Positions 5,878 to 5,913 of a stretch of 5,913 nucleotides of DNA are shown here, in pieces (positions within the stretch are counted from its first letter, which is position 1; the number at the start of each line of letters is the position of its first letter). This DNA is from Clostridia bacterium (lineage in GTDB: Bacteria; Bacillota_A; Clostridia; Christensenellales; UBA1242). Below the pieces are notes generated by a model, which was given only the letters and a program-made list of their open reading frames with translations, did no database searches and was not told the origin of the DNA. The DNA lies in the NCBI GenBank assembly GCA_017508345.1, contig JAFVZD010000012.1, forward strand, positions 1 through 5,913, in the 5' to 3' direction. Both the position numbers and the translations under genes were made by a program.

Positions 5878-5913
5878 CTTTTATTTTTTGCTAATTATTT
5901 ATTTTCAACAAAA

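Noticed and set aside
5783..5913. Terminator or small gene after the XRE gene
   Set aside because: No GC-containing stem with a T-run and no start codon with a ribosome site were found. The A-run/T-run pairing near 5870-5891 is too weak.

Overview
The window suggests an AT-rich, low-GC Gram-positive bacterium, most likely an uncultured anaerobic gut Firmicute of the Clostridia type. Three things point that way: a large lipoprotein with Ig-like domains and GLUG repeats, a compact XRE-type repressor of a kind common in gut Clostridia, and sigma-A promoters with strong Shine-Dalgarno sites. The standard bacterial code fits. I have no database match, so the taxonomy is inference.

Bases 1-5140 are one continuous minus-strand reading frame. 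It starts at an ATG at 5140 and is still open at the left edge, giving at least 1,713 residues. It encodes a secreted, lipid-anchored surface protein. In order it has a lipoprotein signal peptide (lipidated Cys25), a string of beta-rich Ig-like modules (about residues 34-1055), a beta-helix entry segment (about 1059-1145), and about 11 GLUG-type rungs (about 1162-1640). The C-terminal segment (DGLPYLR) looks close to the natural end. All long plus-strand ORFs under this gene are antisense shadows.

Bases 5141-5548 form the AT-rich divergent intergenic region. It holds the lipoprotein gene's Shine-Dalgarno site and a near-consensus promoter (TTGACT-17-TATAAT), an all-A/T 11-bp hairpin, and a 33-codon minus-strand remnant resembling the start of a SLOG-type (FFGHRD) protein. 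It also holds a cluster of ATTCACA sites ending in a perfect 20-bp palindrome just upstream of the regulator gene.

Bases 5549-5782 encode a 77-residue XRE-family DNA-binding protein on the plus strand. It probably regulates itself through the palindrome and might also affect the divergent lipoprotein gene. Bases 5783-5913 hold no gene that I can see, only a possible outward promoter and a C7A7 tract.

Two composition signals span the window. GATC is completely absent, while CTAG, which has the same base content, occurs about 39 times. The plus strand is C-rich and G-poor whichever way the gene points, so the skew looks replication-linked. I do not see a complete new defence or mobile system here. 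The most unusual items are the GATC void, the operator-like palindrome and the decayed SLOG-like fragment.
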